NCBI GenBank assembly: GCA_937949945.1 | Contig: CALFEQ010000199.1 | Span: 1 to 64,000, forward strand | Origin: an uncultured Myxococcales bacterium | GTDB taxonomy: Bacteria > Myxococcota_A > Polyangia > Polyangiales > Polyangiaceae | Reading direction: 5' to 3' | Length of the DNA: 64,000 bases | Shown here: positions 1-8,362 of the stretch, piece by piece | Layout: each line of letters starts with the position of its first letter | How positions within the stretch are numbered: position 1 is the stretch's first letter | Position numbers and translations under genes: made by a program | The notes under the pieces: generated by a model | The model's input: only the letters and a program-made list of their open reading frames with translations | Told to the model about the DNA's origin: nothing | Databases searched by the model: none

Positions 1-14
1 TGACGGACCTCTCG

Positions 15-1442
15 TTGCCGTGGGAGACCGCACGGCGGACGACCACGGGGCAGGTCGTCACGTGCCTGGTGCTCGCGTGGTCGCTCGACGAGCCGGACCG
101 CCTCGGGGAGGCGCTCCCGATCGACCGTCCGTTGTGCATCGGGAGGGGCGAGCCGCTGGCCGACGACCCGTCGCCGCGGGCGACGCCCGTGCGGATGAGG
201 CCCGGATCGGTCGAGCCGCGCGGTCCGATCGCGAGCAGCCGAATCTCCCGCATCCACCTCGTCGTGTCGCCGAAAGGGCCGGCAGCGCTCGAGGTCCGAT
301 CGCTGGGGCGGGCGCCGATGCGCGTGAACGGACGTACGGTGACCTCGGCGGAGATCGGCCCCGGCGACGTCCTCGAGCTCCACAACGCCGCCGTGTACTT
401 CGTCACGCGGCGCCCGCGCATGCTGTCCGGGCTCGTCGAGCTCTCCGAGCGGTTCGACTTCGGCGCACCGGATCCGTTCGGGCTCGTCGGCGAGAGCGAG
501 GCTGCCTGGAACCTGCGTACGGCGCTCGCGTTCGCGGCGTCGACGGATCGTCACGTGCTGCTCCTCGGTGAGAGCGGCGCGGGCAAGGAGCTCGCCGCGC
601 GCGCCATCCACGGCCTCTCTGCGCGACGTTCGCGTCCGCTCGTCGCGCGCAACGCCGCCACGATGCCGGAGTCGCTGCTCGACGCAGAGCTCTTCGGCAA
701 CGTGAAGAACTACCCGAACCCGGGGATGCCCGAGCGCGCGGGCCTCATCGGTGAGGCGGACGGCTCGACGCTCTTCTTGGACGAGATCGGCGACCTGCCG
801 AACGCGCACCAGGTGCATCTGCTCCGCGTGCTCGACGACGACGGTGAGTACCAGCGTCTCGGCGAGTCGAAGGTGCGGCGCTCGTCGTTCCGTCTCGTCG
901 CGGCGACGAATCGACCGCTCGAGTCGCTCAAGCACGACTTTTTCGCGCGCTTCACGCATCGTGTGAACATCCCCGGGCTCCCGGAGCGGCGCGAGGACAT
1001 CCCGCTCATCCTCGACGCGATCCTGCGACGGATCGCGAAGCGCAATCCGATGATCGCCGACCGCTTCTTCGAGCGTCGGAGAGGCGAGATCGCCGAGCCA
1101 CGGCTCGCGCCCGATTTCGTCGCTCGACTGCTTCGCCATCGATTCACGCATCACGTCCGCGAGCTCGACCGCCTCGTATGGCTCGCGATCGGCACGGCCC
1201 CGGCCGATTTCATCGGGCTCACGCCCGCCGTCGAAGCGGAGCTGAAGGAGTCGGAGGAGTCGGAGAGCGTCGTCACGCCCGCGGAGCTCGACCGCGACAC
1301 GATCGCGAAGGCGCTCGCGGAGAACGGTCGGAGCCCTTCGAAGACGGCGCGCGCGCTGGGCCTCAAGAACCGCTACGTGCTGATCCGCCTTTTGAAGAAG
1401 CACGGACTCTCCGCGGCGCCGGAGGACGAGGAGACGTCATGA
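15..1442 (+). CDS. FHA-AAA+ regulator of the sigma-54 activator family, GAFTGA loop lost
   Basis: Probable transcriptional regulator that reads a phosphothreonine signal through an N-terminal FHA domain. The FHA part spans about residues 30-130 (CIGRG near 41, SRISRIHL near 75-82, VNGR near 104). An AAA+ domain follows with Walker A GESGAGK (185-191) and Walker B LFLDEIGD (253-260). A Fis-type helix-turn-helix lies at the C-terminus (about 435-470). The loop that should read GAFTGA, the sigma-54 contact, reads NYPNPG at 232-237, so classical sigma-54 activation is doubtful. The frame is open to the window edge and the used start here is a TTG, so the true start may lie upstream. The stop overlaps the ATG of the globin gene, so the two are probably translationally coupled. 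Confidence 0.85.
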   Translation: MPWETARRTTTGQVVTCLVLAWSLDEPDRLGEALPIDRPLCIGRGEPLADDPSPRATPVRMRPGSVEPRGPIASSRISRIHLVVSPKGPAALEVRSLGRAPMRVNGRTVTSAEIGPGDVLELHNAAVYFVTRRPRMLSGLVELSERFDFGAPDPFGLVGESEAAWNLRTALAFAASTDRHVLLLGESGAGKELAARAIHGLSARRSRPLVARNAATMPESLLDAELFGNVKNYPNPGMPERAGLIGEADGSTLFLDEIGDLPNAHQVHLLRVLDDDGEYQRLGESKVRRSSFRLVAATNRPLESLKHDFFARFTHRVNIPGLPERREDIPLILDAILRRIAKRNPMIADRFFERRRGEIAEPRLAPDFVARLLRHRFTHHVRELDRLVWLAIGTAPADFIGLTPAVEAELKESEESESVVTPAELDRDTIAKALAENGRSPSKTARALGLKNRYVLIRLLKKHGLSAAPEDEETS

Positions 1443-1840
1443 TCGATCCCATCGTGCTCCGCGACAGCCTGGAGACCGTCCTCGCGAAGGACGACACGTT
1501 CCCGAAGCGCTTCTACGAGCTCCTGTTCCAGCGCCATCCCTCGGTCGCGAAGCTGTTCGTGCGTTCGTCACCGGGTGCGCAGCGGAAGATGTTCGCGCAG
1601 AAGCTCACGACGATCGTCGACCACATCGAGGACGCGGCCTGGGTGGAGCGGGAGCTCCGGGAGCTCCAGGAGTCCCATGCGGGCTACGGCGTGACCGACG
1701 AGATGTACCCCTGGGTCGGCGAGGCGCTCATCGACACCCTTCGCGAGGCGCTGGGCGACGAGTTCACGCCCGATGTCGAGCGCAACTGGCGCGAGGCCTA
1801 CGCCATGCTGACGAAGGCGATCCTCGCGTCGGCTCCCTGA
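1439..1840 (+). CDS. Single-domain globin (flavohaemoglobin/Vitreoscilla type)
   Basis: A 133-residue haem globin, probably cytoplasmic, binding O2 or NO. Family residues are visible: FYELLF gives the B10 tyrosine (Tyr26), Gln48 in GAQRKMF fits the E7 position, and His80 in ESHAGYGV is the proximal haem ligand. MYPWVGEALIDTL follows, as in Hmp and Vitreoscilla haemoglobin. There is no FAD/NAD reductase domain. The ATG lies inside the stop of the upstream regulator (ATGA overlap), which suggests the regulator and the globin answer the same stimulus, perhaps oxygen or nitrosative stress. That link is inference. The ligand and any reductase partner are not shown by the sequence. Confidence 0.88.
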   Translation: MIDPIVLRDSLETVLAKDDTFPKRFYELLFQRHPSVAKLFVRSSPGAQRKMFAQKLTTIVDHIEDAAWVERELRELQESHAGYGVTDEMYPWVGEALIDTLREALGDEFTPDVERNWREAYAMLTKAILASAP

Positions 1841-1848
1841 GGCACACA

Positions 1849-1875
1849 CCTGGCGGGCCGGGAGGCCCGCACAGG
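1849..1875. terminator. Bidirectional hairpin terminator
   Basis: Perfect 7-bp stem GCGGGCC / GGCCCGC (1853-1859 and 1864-1870) with a GGGA loop, extended by CCTG/CAGG across a one-base bulge. It lies between the convergent globin and secreted-protein genes. No T tract follows, as is common in very GC-rich genomes. Confidence 0.6.
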
Positions 1876-1893
1876 CGTCTCGAGGGCGAGCGC

Positions 1894-2649
1894 TCAGGGC
1901 TTCACGGCGAGGCCGCTGAAGGAGATCCGCCGCACGGGCGTCACCTTCACGCTCGTGGTTCGTGACTGGCCGAGGCATCCGTCTCGACCGGCGAGCGTGA
2001 TCGTGTAGTCACCCTCGGCCTGCGGAAGCTTGAGGGTGCGCTTCGAAGGGAAGGCCACCGGGACGATGCCCGTCGAGCTGACGAACTGGCCGTTCTTCTG
2101 CACGATGATGTTCGCGCTGCACTGTCCGCTCCCGCCGAGCGACAGCTCGATCGACGGGCCGCCGGTCTGGGACATCACCGTCGCGGGCGCCGTGATCGAA
2201 GTCAGCGTCCCGGTCTTCACGGACGCCGCGGCCTTCGCGGCGGCGAACGAGCGCTTCGGACCTTTCGTCGCCTTCCCTTTCAGCGAGGGCTTCGACTTGC
2301 CCGCGTAGGAGCCCTCCTTGCTGCCGAACGAGAGGTTCGGGCCCGTCAGGTAGTTCACGTCCCAGCCAACGGTCGTCGAGCCGTCCTTGTGGTGCTCGAT
2401 CCACCACTCGCCGTCGTCGTCGGAGTAGAACTCGACCCACCCGCCGCCCGTCATCGAGAAGGCGCCGAGAAACGTCGATGGCCCGCTCCCGCTGCCGATC
2501 GTGCAGATGATGGCGCTCAGGTTGCCGGGATCGGGCACGCAGGTCGACTCGGAGGCCTCGTCGCGAGCGGCCGCCGTCCCTGCTACGCTCAGGCCGAGCG
2601 CCATCATCGCCGCCGCCACCGAACCACGAACCATCGACATCGTCTTCAT
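1894..2649 (-). CDS. Secreted protein of unknown function
   Basis: A 251-residue exported protein. The N-terminus (MKTMSMVRGSVAAAMMALG) is a signal peptide with probable cleavage after the AGTAAA stretch. The next about 100 residues are rich in Gly, Trp and acidic residues. The last about 90 residues look like an immunoglobulin-like or PKD-like beta sandwich with a paired Cys (QCSANI and DGCLGQ). The ATG is preceded by GGAG at suitable distance on the minus strand. It faces the globin gene across a terminator. I recognise no enzyme motif, and a surface or matrix role is only a guess from its export. Confidence 0.75.
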   Translation of the reverse strand: MKTMSMVRGSVAAAMMALGLSVAGTAAARDEASESTCVPDPGNLSAIICTIGSGSGPSTFLGAFSMTGGGWVEFYSDDDGEWWIEHHKDGSTTVGWDVNYLTGPNLSFGSKEGSYAGKSKPSLKGKATKGPKRSFAAAKAAASVKTGTLTSITAPATVMSQTGGPSIELSLGGSGQCSANIIVQKNGQFVSSTGIVPVAFPSKRTLKLPQAEGDYTITLAGRDGCLGQSRTTSVKVTPVRRISFSGLAVKP

Positions 2650-2834
2650 TGCTTGGGGCTCTCCTGTTGCCGCGCTCCGTTGCGCGGGATGCCCTGCTTT
2701 CAGCAAGGCATCTGCCAAGGACGAGAGCGTGTCGTTGCGCGGAGTTGGCGGTCGTGCGCACGTCCCGAGCGCGTGCGCGCACGTGGCTGTCGGAGTGCGC
2801 GCACGCCGGGCCTGCTTCGGAAGGGCCGCCGGTG

Positions 2835-3036
2835 CTAACGCCCCGATGTACCGTTCGAAGCTGCGCGGGCGCGTGCAGCGGCGATGTCGGCGGCGTAGCG
2901 GTCGCCCCATTGCGCGACCGGTTCGAGGGCGTCGTTGAGCTCCTTGCCGCGATCGGTCAGGGCGTATTCGACGCGCAGGGGGAACCCGGGATACGTCGTG
3001 CGGCTCACCAAGCCGTCGCGCTCGAGCTCGCGTAGC
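2835..3036 (-). pseudogene. HxlR-family regulator, C-terminal remnant
   Basis: The minus strand encodes the wing half of an HxlR-type winged-helix regulator: LRELERDGLVSRTTYP, then FPLRVEYALTDRGKEL and a short C-terminal helix ending at the stop 2835-2837. The DNA-recognition half and the start are absent. Similarity ceases near 3036, exactly where the plus strand begins the truncated oxidoreductase. HxlR regulators are commonly transcribed divergently from the redox enzyme they control, so one deletion appears to have removed both 5' ends and the shared promoter. No start codon or ribosome site fits, so expression is unlikely. Confidence 0.8.
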
Positions 3037-3038
3037 TG

Positions 3039-3665
3039 GTGAACGTGTCGACGGGCACTCCGGCGGACGCACGCGAGTCGTCACGCCGAGCCAACGAAGC
3101 CGGCGTCCGTTACGTGACGGGCGCGGTGATGGTGCCGACGTCGATGGTGGGCACCGAACATTGCGAGGTGCTCTACGCGGGCGCCGAGGCCGACGTGCGC
3201 GAGCTCGCCCCGCTGATGGCCGCCATGGGTGGGCGCAGCGACGTGATCGGTACCGATCAAGTCGTGCCGCCGGCGCTCGACCTGGCGATGCTCGACGTGT
3301 ACTTCGCCGGCATGTACGCCTACCTGCACGCGGCGGCCCTGGCCCACCGTCACGGGATCGACCTCCGACGGTTCCGGCCCTATGCGGAGGGCATCGTCGA
3401 GACGCTTCGCGGCTCGTTGCCGGAGTTGACGGCGGCGCTCGAGCGCCGCACGTACGACGGCGGCGCGGCACGCCTCGACATGTGCCTCGCCTTCCTCGAC
3501 AAGATCGTCGCTGCGAGCGAAGAGGTCGGCCTCGACGCGGGCCTCGTCCGCCATGTGCGCGATGCGTCGGCACGCGCGCTCGAGCGCTGGCCGGCGTCGA
3601 TCGATTGGGACGTCGTCGCCGAGGACTTCTGGGCCGGGACCGCCAGCGTCACCTCCGGGGGGTGA
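3039..3665 (+). pseudogene. Imine-reductase/6-PGDH-like oxidoreductase, missing Rossmann domain
   Basis: About 208 residues match the C-terminal dimerisation half of NADPH-dependent imine reductases and beta-hydroxyacid-dehydrogenase-like enzymes: VNVSTGTPADARE, then GAVMVPTSMVGT, then ALDLAMLDVY and YLHAAALA. The N-terminal NAD(P)-binding Rossmann domain (normally about 100 residues) is missing. The frame starts at a GTG only because it abuts the HxlR remnant. Without the cofactor site it cannot be a working reductase. The remaining frame is intact, so the deletion may be recent. A use for the dimer domain alone is possible but unsupported. Confidence 0.8.
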
Positions 3666-3745
3666 AACCCGAATCGGCCCCGAGGCGATCGGGGCGCACG
3701 GCCGCGCTCGGAGCGCCGCCCTCCTGCGGCTTCGGTCTCGAAGCC

Positions 3746-4484
3746 CTACGCGCCCTGCGGGAGCGGCGGCGTGGGCGGCCACTTGCGCTCCGCGAGCCAC
3801 GGCACGCCCAGCAGGATGACGGGGGCTACGACGGCTTGCAGGACGCAGGCGAGGACCGAGCCGACCGTGCCACGAATCTGGCCGACGATCAGGCCGATGA
3901 GCAGGGCGTGGAGCACCACGGACGTCGCGACGATGACGCCCAACACCGGCCGGCGCAGGAGCTTCCCGGCTCCGGTGAACGCCACCGCGGACCACACGGC
4001 GAGTGGCAGGAACATCACGACGGCGGTCAAGAGCCCCGGGTTGTAGCCGTGCGCGATCCCGTCGACGACATGCGACAACGCGTTGACGAACACGATCCCT
4101 GCCCCGGTGAACCCCAAGGCGGGATGACGGCGCCTCCACGCCGCGGCCAGCGGCAGCGCGATCCAGAACGATCCAGAACAACGGGACGTTCACGGCCACG
4201 AAGAACGGCAGCTCCACCGGGCACTGCGCCAGCGAGTCGAACCCGAACTTCTTGCAGAAGGCGGTCGGAAAGGCGAACGGGCGGCCTTCCGAGTCGACGC
4301 CGTACTCCTCGACGTTGTGCACCAGGTAGGCCAGCGCGAACGCCCAGGCCATCCACACGGGACCACGCCGCCGCGGCAGCTACGGCCGTGAGCGACAGAC
4401 CTTGGTGAAGGACATCGCCACGCCGAGCACGACGGCCGCCCCGAGCCCCACCCAGCTCCAGTAGTGCAGAAACCACTCCCACAT
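3746..4484 (-). pseudogene. HXXEE membrane protein broken by an amber codon and a 10-bp duplication
   Basis: Reading leftwards from the ATG at 4484 (GGAG about 10 nt upstream): MWEWFLHYWSWVGLG, a hydrophobic segment, then TAG at 4380-4382. The same frame resumes with WMAWAFALAYLVHNVEEYG, which holds the family's H-x-x-E-E signature, and VNVPLFWI. The 10-mer gatccagaac occurs twice in tandem at 4160-4169 and 4170-4179. Removing one copy restores a continuous frame through FVNALSHVVDGIAHGYN and two further membrane helices to the stop at 3746. So two independent lesions are visible in an otherwise good multi-helix membrane protein gene. Sequencing error could explain one lesion but hardly both. 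Confidence 0.82.
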
Positions 4485-4680
4485 TCCCGCGTCTCCTTCG
4501 TGCCGGCGGCGTCTCCACCATCCGAAAGCTCGCGGGGACGGCGGCGGCGGTCGCAAGAATCTGCGCCCAAGTCTTCGCGAGTCACGAGGGATTGTGACGG
4601 CCTCGGGCGCGCCAAGTCGGCGATTCGGCACGCTATCTCGATCCGTACAGCTTGGCACGCGGGCTGCTGAGGCGTCGGGC

Positions 4681-5571
4681 ATGCGAACGAGCCCCCGCTT
4701 TTTCCTCTCCTCCGCCGCCCTCCTTCCTCTCTTCGCCGTCGGATGCTTCGCCGAAGGCCACGACGAGGAGACGTTCGGACGAACCGAGAGCGCTCTCTTC
4801 GCCTCGGGGCCGGTCGAGTTCGTGGGGCGTGGAGACAAGAATTGGTTCAATCCCCGCAACTGGAGCACCGGTCGCGTGCCGGGCCCGAACGATGACGTCG
4901 TGCTCGACGGTGACGACGACGTGCTCGTCGATCCGACCGCGCGCGGCGGCTCCGAGACGGTCACGATCCGTGACCTCGAGATCCGCGGCTCCGCCCGGCT
5001 CGAGGTGATCGGCGGCGTCGTCTTCCGCTCGCGTCACGAGATCGTCGCCGATCACGGACAGAGGATCTTCCGCGCATCGCCCGACCTCGGCGAGAGCCTC
5101 GTCGTGGACGGCGAGGGGATCAGCCTCTCGAACCCGAAGTCGATCTCGAGAAGAGACCTCATCCTGAAGACCAGCGTCACGATGGACGTCGGCATCGGCG
5201 GCCTCACGCCCGCGAGCTTCGCGGTCGACGCGGCGGGGGCGCCCGTGGTCCATGCCGGTCCCGGCCACTACTCGACGGCCACCGCCGACACGCTGGCGGT
5301 CGACGGTCACCTGCGCATCAGCCTCTACTACGGCTTCGAGCCGCGCCCCGGCGACACGTTCCAGATCATGACCGCCAACCGCTCGCGTAGCGGCGAGTTC
5401 GTGGGGCTCCCCGAAGGCAGCTTCGTGGGGTGCACGGAGAACGCCGTGTGCCTTCGCATCAGCTACGAAGGCGGCGACGGCGACGACGTCGTCCTCACCG
5501 CGGAGCAGGTCGAGCCGGAGGTTGCGGCCCTTCTGCCGGCAATCCAGAAGCACCTCACCGGGGCTCGCTGA
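4681..5571 (+). CDS. Surface lipoprotein with autotransporter-like repeat motifs
   Basis: A 296-residue lipoprotein. The start at 4681 gives a signal peptide ending in the lipobox FAVG-C (Cys21). A start at 4594 would add 29 residues with no signal character. The mature N-terminus carries NWFNPRNWSTGRVPGPNDDV, a W-x-NP-x-NW-x-x-G-x-VP pattern seen at the front of bacterial beta-solenoid surface proteins. Near the C-terminus, RISYEGGDGDDVVLT matches the closing motif of the same class. In between are beta-rich segments. It is probably a small outer-surface beta-solenoid. It has no catalytic motif. Confidence 0.75.
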   Translation: MRTSPRFFLSSAALLPLFAVGCFAEGHDEETFGRTESALFASGPVEFVGRGDKNWFNPRNWSTGRVPGPNDDVVLDGDDDVLVDPTARGGSETVTIRDLEIRGSARLEVIGGVVFRSRHEIVADHGQRIFRASPDLGESLVVDGEGISLSNPKSISRRDLILKTSVTMDVGIGGLTPASFAVDAAGAPVVHAGPGHYSTATADTLAVDGHLRISLYYGFEPRPGDTFQIMTANRSRSGEFVGLPEGSFVGCTENAVCLRISYEGGDGDDVVLTAEQVEPEVAALLPAIQKHLTGAR

Positions 5572-5589
5572 GACGCACCCGGGGTGTAC

Positions 5590-5620
5590 CGAGAGCGCCT
5601 GACGTCATCGGGCGCTCTCG
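5590..5620. terminator. Bidirectional hairpin terminator
   Basis: Ten-base perfect inverted repeat CGAGAGCGCC (5590-5599) / GGCGCTCTCG (5611-5620) with an 11-nt loop, between the convergent lipoprotein and TPM-domain genes. Confidence 0.65.
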
Positions 5621-5691
5621 TGGTCGCGAAGCGCGCGACGAACGCACTCAGCTCGGGGAAGCTGCTGGCTCGAGCCGCGACGACGCGTCGT

Positions 5692-7011
5692 TCAGTAGCT
5701 GTCGCTCGCGCCTCCGCCCCCCGAAGTACCGCCGCCGCCGCGATAGCTCTCGTCCGACGACGAGCTCGACGAGTAGGACGAGCTCGAGGACGAACCGTAA
5801 TCGTACGAGCTGGTGTAGCTCGACGAGCTCGACGAGTAGGACGAGCTGTCGGATGAATCGTAACCCCCGTACTCGTCCCTCGATGCGCGGGGCGGCCGAA
5901 TCCGCCAGGCGATCAGGCCTCCGAGCAGCATGCAAGAAGCCACGGCGCCGAGGACGAGCAGCCAGTTTCCCCCGTCTTTCTTTTCTTCGAGCTCACGAAA
6001 CCTTTTCCGTGTCTCGGCAATATCGAGCTCGTCGAGCCGTTTGGCTTCGGCCGCGGCGATCTTGGCGACGGCGCGCGCCGCGTCCTCGAGACTCGAAGTG
6101 CTTCGCGCGGCTTCGGCGAGCCGTTCTTCCAGATCGGGGGCGAGCTTCGGCGGATTGGAGGTCGGCACGAGGTTGACGTCGCGGTTCGTCGCGTCGAGGA
6201 AGACGATGTACCCGTTGCGATCCATGCCGACGTGGTCGGTCGACGATGCGCGGGTGGCGTCCCTTCGCCGTCGCACGACCTCCGACCGAATCGAGCCGAT
6301 GTTCGCCGTGCGTGGAACGATGACGATTGCAAACCAGCGCCACGCGAAACTGGATCGCGCTTCGTTTTCGAGCTGCCAGAGCACGGCATCGTCGAGCGCG
6401 CTGGCGTAATCGACGACGTAGATCGGCGAGAGGGCTGCTCCGGCGTCCTTGGGCGCGAGCACCTCCCCCAACGGCGGCGGAGGCCGCCCGTCGAGTGCTG
6501 CCTCGATGGCGTCCAGCGTCGCGTCGATCGCGTCTCGGAGTCGGTCCTGCTTCAGCAGAGGCCCGGTTCGCTCCCGCAGGATGTGTGCCGCCTCGAGGTC
6601 GGTGAGCTTGTGCCCGATTCCCTTTCCCGTCTCGATGCGTATCCGGCGCTCGTTCGGCGCGATGACGAGGAGCACGCCGTTGTCCTCCCCCGCCTTGCCG
6701 ATGCCCCAGACGTTGAACGCGCCATAGGCGACGTCTTCGATCGGCATCCCGGCGAGCGAGCCGACGATGAAGACGGCGATCTCGTTCCCCGTGCGTCTCC
6801 GGTAATCGGCGATCCGCGCCTCGAGCTGTGCGTCGTCCGCTGCCGAGAGCTTGCCCGCGGTGTCCGTCACGGCTCCTTGGATGGCCGGTGGCGTGTACGT
6901 GGTGACCGGGCGCGGCGCTTCTTTGGGCCTTTCTTCACAGGCCGGCAGCGACGAGAGCAAGAAGAGCGCGACCAGCGTGGAGAGGAGCCCGAGGAGCGTA
7001 GAACGTTGCAT
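5692..7011 (-). CDS. TPM-domain lipoprotein with Ser-rich cytoplasmic tail
   Basis: A 439-residue YgcG/TPM-family protein. The signal peptide ends in a lipobox-like LPAC (Cys25). A TPM domain follows (about 45-165; GNEIAVFIVGSL, GVLLVIAPNERRIRIETGKG), then a second domain of similar size. A helical linker and a transmembrane helix (about 350-372) come next. The tail has long serine runs broken by tyrosines (about 385-423) and ends in GGGG repeats, the usual TPM end. TPM proteins are linked to envelope and photosystem maintenance, and the role here is unknown. The ATG at 7011 follows a GAGGT. It is transcribed divergently from the double-glycine-leader gene. The Ser/Tyr-rich tail could be a kinase substrate in this kinase-rich genome (inference). 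Confidence 0.82.
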   Translation of the reverse strand: MQRSTLLGLLSTLVALFLLSSLPACEERPKEAPRPVTTYTPPAIQGAVTDTAGKLSAADDAQLEARIADYRRRTGNEIAVFIVGSLAGMPIEDVAYGAFNVWGIGKAGEDNGVLLVIAPNERRIRIETGKGIGHKLTDLEAAHILRERTGPLLKQDRLRDAIDATLDAIEAALDGRPPPPLGEVLAPKDAGAALSPIYVVDYASALDDAVLWQLENEARSSFAWRWFAIVIVPRTANIGSIRSEVVRRRRDATRASSTDHVGMDRNGYIVFLDATNRDVNLVPTSNPPKLAPDLEERLAEAARSTSSLEDAARAVAKIAAAEAKRLDELDIAETRKRFRELEEKKDGGNWLLVLGAVASCMLLGGLIAWRIRPPRASRDEYGGYDSSDSSSYSSSSSSYTSSYDYGSSSSSSYSSSSSSDESYRGGGGTSGGGGASDSY

Positions 7012-7174
7012 GCCGACCTCGTGCGGACGTCCGGTGCGACGGACGAGCGACCTCTCTCGTGTACACCTGAAGCCCCGCGAACACACCTCGCGGCGGTCCA
7101 CCGGCGTCTTTCGCGCACGAGAGGACGGAACGATCGATGCAGTGCTCGTCTCCCGGGGGAGAAGGAGCCTCACG

Positions 7175-7615
7175 ATGCCAAAGGACTTCGACGATCTCTG
7201 CGCCGACGAGCTCGCCTCCGTCGGCGGCGGCATGGACGACTTCGGTGGATTCGGCGGTGGCGACTTCGGCGGGTTCGGCGGTAGTGACTTCGAGGGCTTC
7301 GACGACGTGGGCTTTTCAGGCCTCGTGGGCGGCTTCACGGGCGAGTACGCACCCGTGACCGACGGAAGGTCCGACTACGCTCCCGCGCCCATCTACGAGG
7401 GACCGGGCGGAGACCGGTTCGTGCTCCGAGAGGTCTACCCGCCGGGCACGCAGTTCTTCGAGAACTCTCCCGTCCAGTCGAACGGCGTATGGGACTGGGT
7501 CCGGCCAGGCGGTGGCTACGATCAGGCGACCTGGCTCATGCGCACGTTCAACGACTCGTTCGGCGGATGGGGCGCAGGCTCACCTCGGGCCACGACGGGC
7601 TATCGGCCGTTCTGA
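7175..7615 (+). CDS. Double-glycine-leader protein with Gly/Asp/Phe repeats
   Basis: A 146-residue protein with a strong GAAGGAG ribosome site 7 nt before the ATG. Residues 8-19, LCADELASVGGG, match the LSxxELxxIxGG leader recognised by C39-peptidase ABC exporters. Cleavage after Gly19 would release MDDFGGFGGGD and onward. The next about 35 residues repeat D-F-G-G-F-G-G-type units. The remaining about 90 residues hold a more ordinary C-terminal region (FVLREVYPPGTQFFE, WDWVRPGGGY). It may be an exported peptide or a small structural protein. No C39 exporter or modifying enzyme lies in this window, so export is inferred from the motif alone. Confidence 0.75.
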   Translation: MPKDFDDLCADELASVGGGMDDFGGFGGGDFGGFGGSDFEGFDDVGFSGLVGGFTGEYAPVTDGRSDYAPAPIYEGPGGDRFVLREVYPPGTQFFENSPVQSNGVWDWVRPGGGYDQATWLMRTFNDSFGGWGAGSPRATTGYRPF

Positions 7616-7616
7616 T

Positions 7617-7639
7617 CGCTCCGAGAGCTCTCGGGAGCG
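7617..7639. terminator. Palindromic terminator
   Basis: Near-perfect palindrome: CGCTCCGAGAG (7617-7627) faces CTCTCGGGAGCG (7628-7639) with a single bulged G. It begins immediately after the stop of the preceding gene. Confidence 0.6.
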
Positions 7640-7707
7640 AGCCGCGAGGCGGCGCCGAGCGAAGATCGCTCGGTGGCCGCCCTCGACCCATTTCGACCGG
7701 ACGCGGC

Positions 7708-8140
7708 TCAGGGGCTGGGAACGGACGACGTGGGCGGATCGACCGGACCTCGGCCTCGCCCCGTCATCGCGGAGACGCCGATGCCCGCAAAGACGATGAG
7801 CAGGCCGACGACGGCCGCGAGGGCCCACTCGCGCCGGCCCCATGGCTCTCTGCCTTCGTTCTGCCGCATCACGCGCCCGACCGCCGTCAGGCTGAAGTCC
7901 TCGTTCTCCTCCTCGGAGACCCGTGTGGCCAGCGTCCGCGCCACCAGCTCTTCGAGGCCGGGTGGAGCGAACGGCAGGAGCTGCTCGGCGAGCTCGGAGG
8001 CGTGAGGGCGCGCGTCCGGATCGCGCGAGAGGCAGCGGAGGATGACGGCCTCGAGCTCGGCGGACAGCTCCGGCCTCCACTTGCGAATGCCGTCGGGGGT
8101 CTTCGACGCGATCGCAGCGGGGTCGCGGACGGCAAGATCG
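7708..8140 (-). pseudogene. Ser/Thr protein kinase, C-terminal remnant
   Basis: The minus strand reads KTPDGIRKWRPELSAELEAV, then RCLSRDPDARPHASELAEQL, the last helices of a myxobacterial Hanks-type kinase domain. A juxtamembrane region and one transmembrane helix (WALAAVVGLLIVFAGIGVSA) come next, and the stop is at 7708. The ATP loop, the HRD motif, the DFG motif and the activation segment are missing. I find none of them in any minus frame between 8140 and 8900. It is therefore an N-terminally truncated kinase, another casualty of the 2.8-9 kb decay zone. Confidence 0.72.
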
Positions 8141-8362
8141 TCGAGAGCATCACGGCCGGCGGCAACGTCTATCGCTACGTGGCGGCTGGCGCGGACGCCT
8201 TCGGGGAGGTCCAGTCGTGCGCGTACCGCGACCCTCCGGTGCAGAGGTCGTCGCGGCGCGCAAGGCATCTCCGTCGCGCGCCACGACCGTCGGTCGCGAC
8301 GACGAAACCGCAGAGGCCGTACCGCCGCGGCCGTCCGGTGCTCACGGCAGAGAAGAGGTCCC

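Noticed and set aside
3666..3745. GCCCCG/CGGGGC hairpin between the oxidoreductase and HXXEE remnants
   Set aside because: Only a 6-bp stem (3677-3682 and 3690-3695) between two broken genes; too weak to call a terminator.
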